Assembly: GCA_040752295.1 (NCBI GenBank)
Contig: JBFMFE010000295.1
Span: 1-16,549 of the forward strand
Reading direction: 5' to 3'
Source of the DNA: JBFMFE01 sp040752295
GTDB lineage: Bacteria > UBP15 > UBA6099 > JBFMBQ01
Length of the DNA stretch: 16,549 bases
Position numbers and translations under genes: made by a program. The notes under the pieces are model-generated. The model did no database searches. It saw only the letters and a program-made list of their open reading frames with translations, and was not told where the DNA came from. Positions within the stretch are counted from its first letter, which is position 1. Every line of letters begins with the position of its first letter. Below, piece by piece: positions 15,133 to 16,549 of the stretch.

Positions 15133-15483
15133 AATCGCTCCTGCGGGGTGCACGTCCATATCGATGCTTCGCCGTTCGACGCGCGGGCGCTCGTGAACCT
15201 CGTCAAAATCGTAAACAAACAGGAAGATTTGATTGTGAAGGCGCTAAACGTCAACACCGAGCGGCTGGCGAGATACGCGAAAAAGGTGGACGCGGATTTC
15301 ATCCAGAAAATCGAAAAGAAGAAACCAAAATCGAAAGAGGAACTCAACCGCCTGTGGTACGGCTACCAGAATCACGCGCCGATTCACTATGACCGCAGCC
15401 GCTATCGCGGATTGAACCTGCACGCCCTGTTCGAGAAGGGGACTATCGAGTTCCGGTATTTCAACGGGACGCTCCAGCGGTGA
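15133..15483 (+). pseudogene. Amidoligase fragment (Amidoligase_2 family), truncated at both ends
   Basis: The frame opens after TAA at 15130-15132 and immediately reads NRSCGVHVHIDASPFDAR, the conserved C-G-x-H-V-H-[IV]-D core of COOH-NH2 ligases (amidoligases). It continues through LNRLWYGYQNHAPIHYD and ends TIEFRYFNGTLQR. Full enzymes have roughly 100 or more residues before the HVHID core and normally continue past the FNGTL strand (GTLHAG in relatives I recall). Here a stop follows at once, so front and back are missing. The family joins amino groups to carboxyl groups in peptide-like metabolites and often neighbours GGCT-like genes, as here. GTG 15148 would be the first possible start but cuts the motif. 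Removing one A from the AAAA run at 15131-15134 would extend the frame upstream by a few codons. Almost certainly inactive. Confidence 0.75.
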
Positions 15484-15487
15484 AGAT

Positions 15488-15885
15488 ATGGAACTCTTCT
15501 AAGCGGCATGTCGAATCATGAGCGGTTCTGCGGCGATGCACTCACTATCGAGCCCGCCGTCACAACCGGTCGGTTGTACCACCTGCCTTATGGTTTCCCC
15601 GCGATGTTTGACGCGCCGGATGGCGCGGTCTTCGGCGAGGTCATGACCTTCCCGGACATTGTGAAGACACTCAAACGCCTCGACCTGCTTGAAGGCTATC
15701 TTCCCGGCGACCTCCGAAGCCACTACATCCGAATCGAGAAAGCCGTGACGATTTTGAACAGCGGTGACGTCGTTTCCGCCTGGGTTTACGTGTATCCGAA
15801 CGACCGACTGCGCCCCGATTTCATTCCGGTTCCGTCCGGTAGCTGGCGGGAATATCTTTCGACCTCGAACCTCTGCACTCATTAA
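15488..15885 (+). pseudogene. Gamma-glutamylcyclotransferase-like (GGCT/AIG2) gene, frameshifted
   Basis: The main frame shows GGCT-fold signatures: YGTLLSG (15487-15507), LYHLPYGFPAMFD, VFGEV, LKRLDLLEGY with the expected acidic residue, and AWVYVYP. GGCT-like enzymes release 5-oxoproline from gamma-glutamyl amides and can reverse amidoligase products. The family N-terminus, M-x-L-F-V-Y-G-T-L, is split. ATG GAA CTC TTC (MELF) at 15488 runs into TAA in another frame, while YGTLL sits in the +2-shifted frame without a start. The first in-frame ATG, 15508, removes the YGTL motif. A small deletion near the start explains this. The C-terminal residues after WREYLST (SNLCTH) look unnatural, suggesting a second junction. 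It lies 4 bp after the amidoligase stop, as in an operon. Confidence 0.72.
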
Positions 15886-15886
15886 G

Positions 15887-16018
15887 ATTCTCACCATCGA
15901 ATTTGCTCTGCGCAGCTCGTGTGACCCGAAAACTCTCACCCGCGCAGCCAGTGATTTCAAGGAAACGAATCCGCAATTCGCATTTGATGCGGCGATTGTT
16001 TTAACCTCGTTAAAGAGT
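15887..16018 (+). pseudogene. Unidentified coding-like fragment
   Basis: This frame reads ILTIEFALRSSCDPKTLTRA and then SDFKETNPQFAFDAAI, with normal GC-rich codon use and an amphipathic helical pattern. No start codon with a ribosome binding site is present. After about 16010 the same frame passes into AT-rich DNA with a different character. I read it as the remnant of another gene in the same decayed cassette; I do not recognise the family. Confidence 0.3.
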
Positions 16019-16020
16019 AT

Positions 16021-16464
16021 TTATTCTAATCCTGTTGTTCTTTCCCATCCTTCAATAATCTCGTCAATAAATCGGACATCACCAGAGAACTGTGTGTATT
16101 TTTCTGGTTCTTCTTGCATTTTATTTAGAATCTGTTTTTTCAGGTTTAGCAGGAGTTCAGGGTTTGACCTCATCAACCTTTCATATAGTTTCTTTCTTAT
16201 GTCAACATTTTCTATCTGTGCGAAGCTTAATATTGCAACTAAGGATTTAAGAAATACCTGAGTCTTTATCATGTATTTCGTGCTATCATCTTTCTTCACG
16301 TCTTTATTGAATTCACCCCTCAATATTGCCCTTTCGAGAAGAGAATACAAGTCATCGAAAATATTTTCTATTATGGAATATTGATATTTGTGCTTGGCTA
16401 ATTCTTCGAATGTCTTTTGAAGTATCTTACTTTCCGCACATCTTGAATGGCATTTTAAACGAAT
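16021..16464 (-). CDS. AT-rich unknown open frame, start missing
   Basis: The minus strand is open for 147 codons between TAA (16465-16467) and the stop at 16021. The translation is lysine-, glutamate- and leucine-rich and mostly helical (KKLYERLMRSNPELLLNL, FIDEIIEGWERTTGLE). The upstream part reads KCHSRCAESKILQKTFEEL, continuous in character with the rest. No ATG occurs; TTG at 16350 would leave 109 residues but drop the upstream part. Low GC relative to neighbours suggests foreign origin. No known domain recognised; it could be a phage-like or defence-type protein fragment, but nothing proves that. Stop at 16021 abuts the GC-rich fragment reading the other way. Confidence 0.45.
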   Translation of the reverse strand: MRLKCHSRCAESKILQKTFEELAKHKYQYSIIENIFDDLYSLLERAILRGEFNKDVKKDDSTKYMIKTQVFLKSLVAILSFAQIENVDIRKKLYERLMRSNPELLLNLKKQILNKMQEEPEKYTQFSGDVRFIDEIIEGWERTTGLE

Positions 16465-16486
16465 TTAACGGTGGAAGTCAAGCAGC

Positions 16487-16549
16487 TTAATGACCGTACT
16501 CGGATGTCGGGATGTCGAGCAATTCGAGTATGGTGATTTGGATGTCCGA
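16487..16549 (-). CDS. C-terminal end of an unknown protein (partial)
   Basis: The last 20 codons plus TAA of a leftward frame entering from the window edge read SDIQITILELLDIPTSEYGH. The hydrophobic/acidic pattern is protein-like and the GC content is higher than in the adjacent 16021-16464 frame, but this is too short to identify. Other frames across the same bases are also open, so it may not be coding. Confidence 0.25.
   Translation of the reverse strand, partial: SDIQITILELLDIPTSEYGH

Noticed and set aside
15063..15347. 94-aa Phe/Ser-rich minus-strand frame
   Set aside because: Antisense shadow of the amidoligase fragment's Lys/Glu-rich codons (SFDFGFFF mirrors KKKPKSKEE).
15764..16261. 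165-aa plus-strand frame as one gene
   Set aside because: Its first part is a shadow of the GGCT frame and its last part is antisense to the AT-rich minus frame; only about 15887-16018 looks coding.
1..16549. CRISPR arrays and tRNA or rRNA genes
   Set aside because: I saw no regularly spaced short repeats outside coding modules and no cloverleaf or rRNA-like sequence, though a reading by eye could miss a tRNA.

Overview
The window looks like a chromosomal segment of an uncultivated, GC-rich Gram-negative bacterium. Signs of this are a lipoprotein signal peptide, very large exported proteins built from beta-sandwich and propeller repeats, a clear sigma-54 promoter, and a PqqD/radical-SAM/HprK-like gene set. 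I cannot name the phylum; lineages such as Omnitrophota, Elusimicrobiota or Desulfobacterota-like groups would fit, but this is inference only.

Layout. (1) At 1-630, the first 43 codons of an AAA ATPase (DUF4143-type) read leftward from a good sigma-70 promoter. Beyond it lies a decayed stretch with a possible IS end, an orphan coding tail and a strong rho-independent terminator. (2) At 631-3592 there is a compact RiPP-like locus. Four minus-strand genes overlap or nearly abut: an HprK-like kinase, a PqqD-like peptide chaperone, a radical SAM/SPASM enzyme and an S26-type serine peptidase. A 60-residue Cys-containing candidate precursor peptide diverges from them on the plus strand. (3) At 3758-14877, a sigma-54 promoter precedes a tight three-gene operon (gaps of 9 and 12 bp). 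It encodes a 1943-aa modular exported protein ending in a PQQ-like propeller, a 1401-aa exported protein beginning with a PQQ-like propeller, and a lipoprotein. Both large genes carry a tandem heptanucleotide repeat (ACTCGCT type) inside the signal-peptide coding region, and an inverted copy covers the start codon of the first. (4) At 14878-16549 there are broken genes in a patchwork of GC-rich and AT-rich DNA: a truncated amidoligase, a frameshifted gamma-glutamylcyclotransferase-like gene, an unidentified coding fragment, and AT-rich minus-strand open frames.

The likely working units are the RiPP maturation locus and the sigma-54-driven surface-protein operon. In the first, the precursor would be bound by PqqD, modified by the radical SAM enzyme, perhaps phosphorylated by the kinase and cut by the peptidase. 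The two units are adjacent, and the precursor points toward the operon, but nothing in the sequence proves a functional link. The ends of the window look like degraded accessory DNA.
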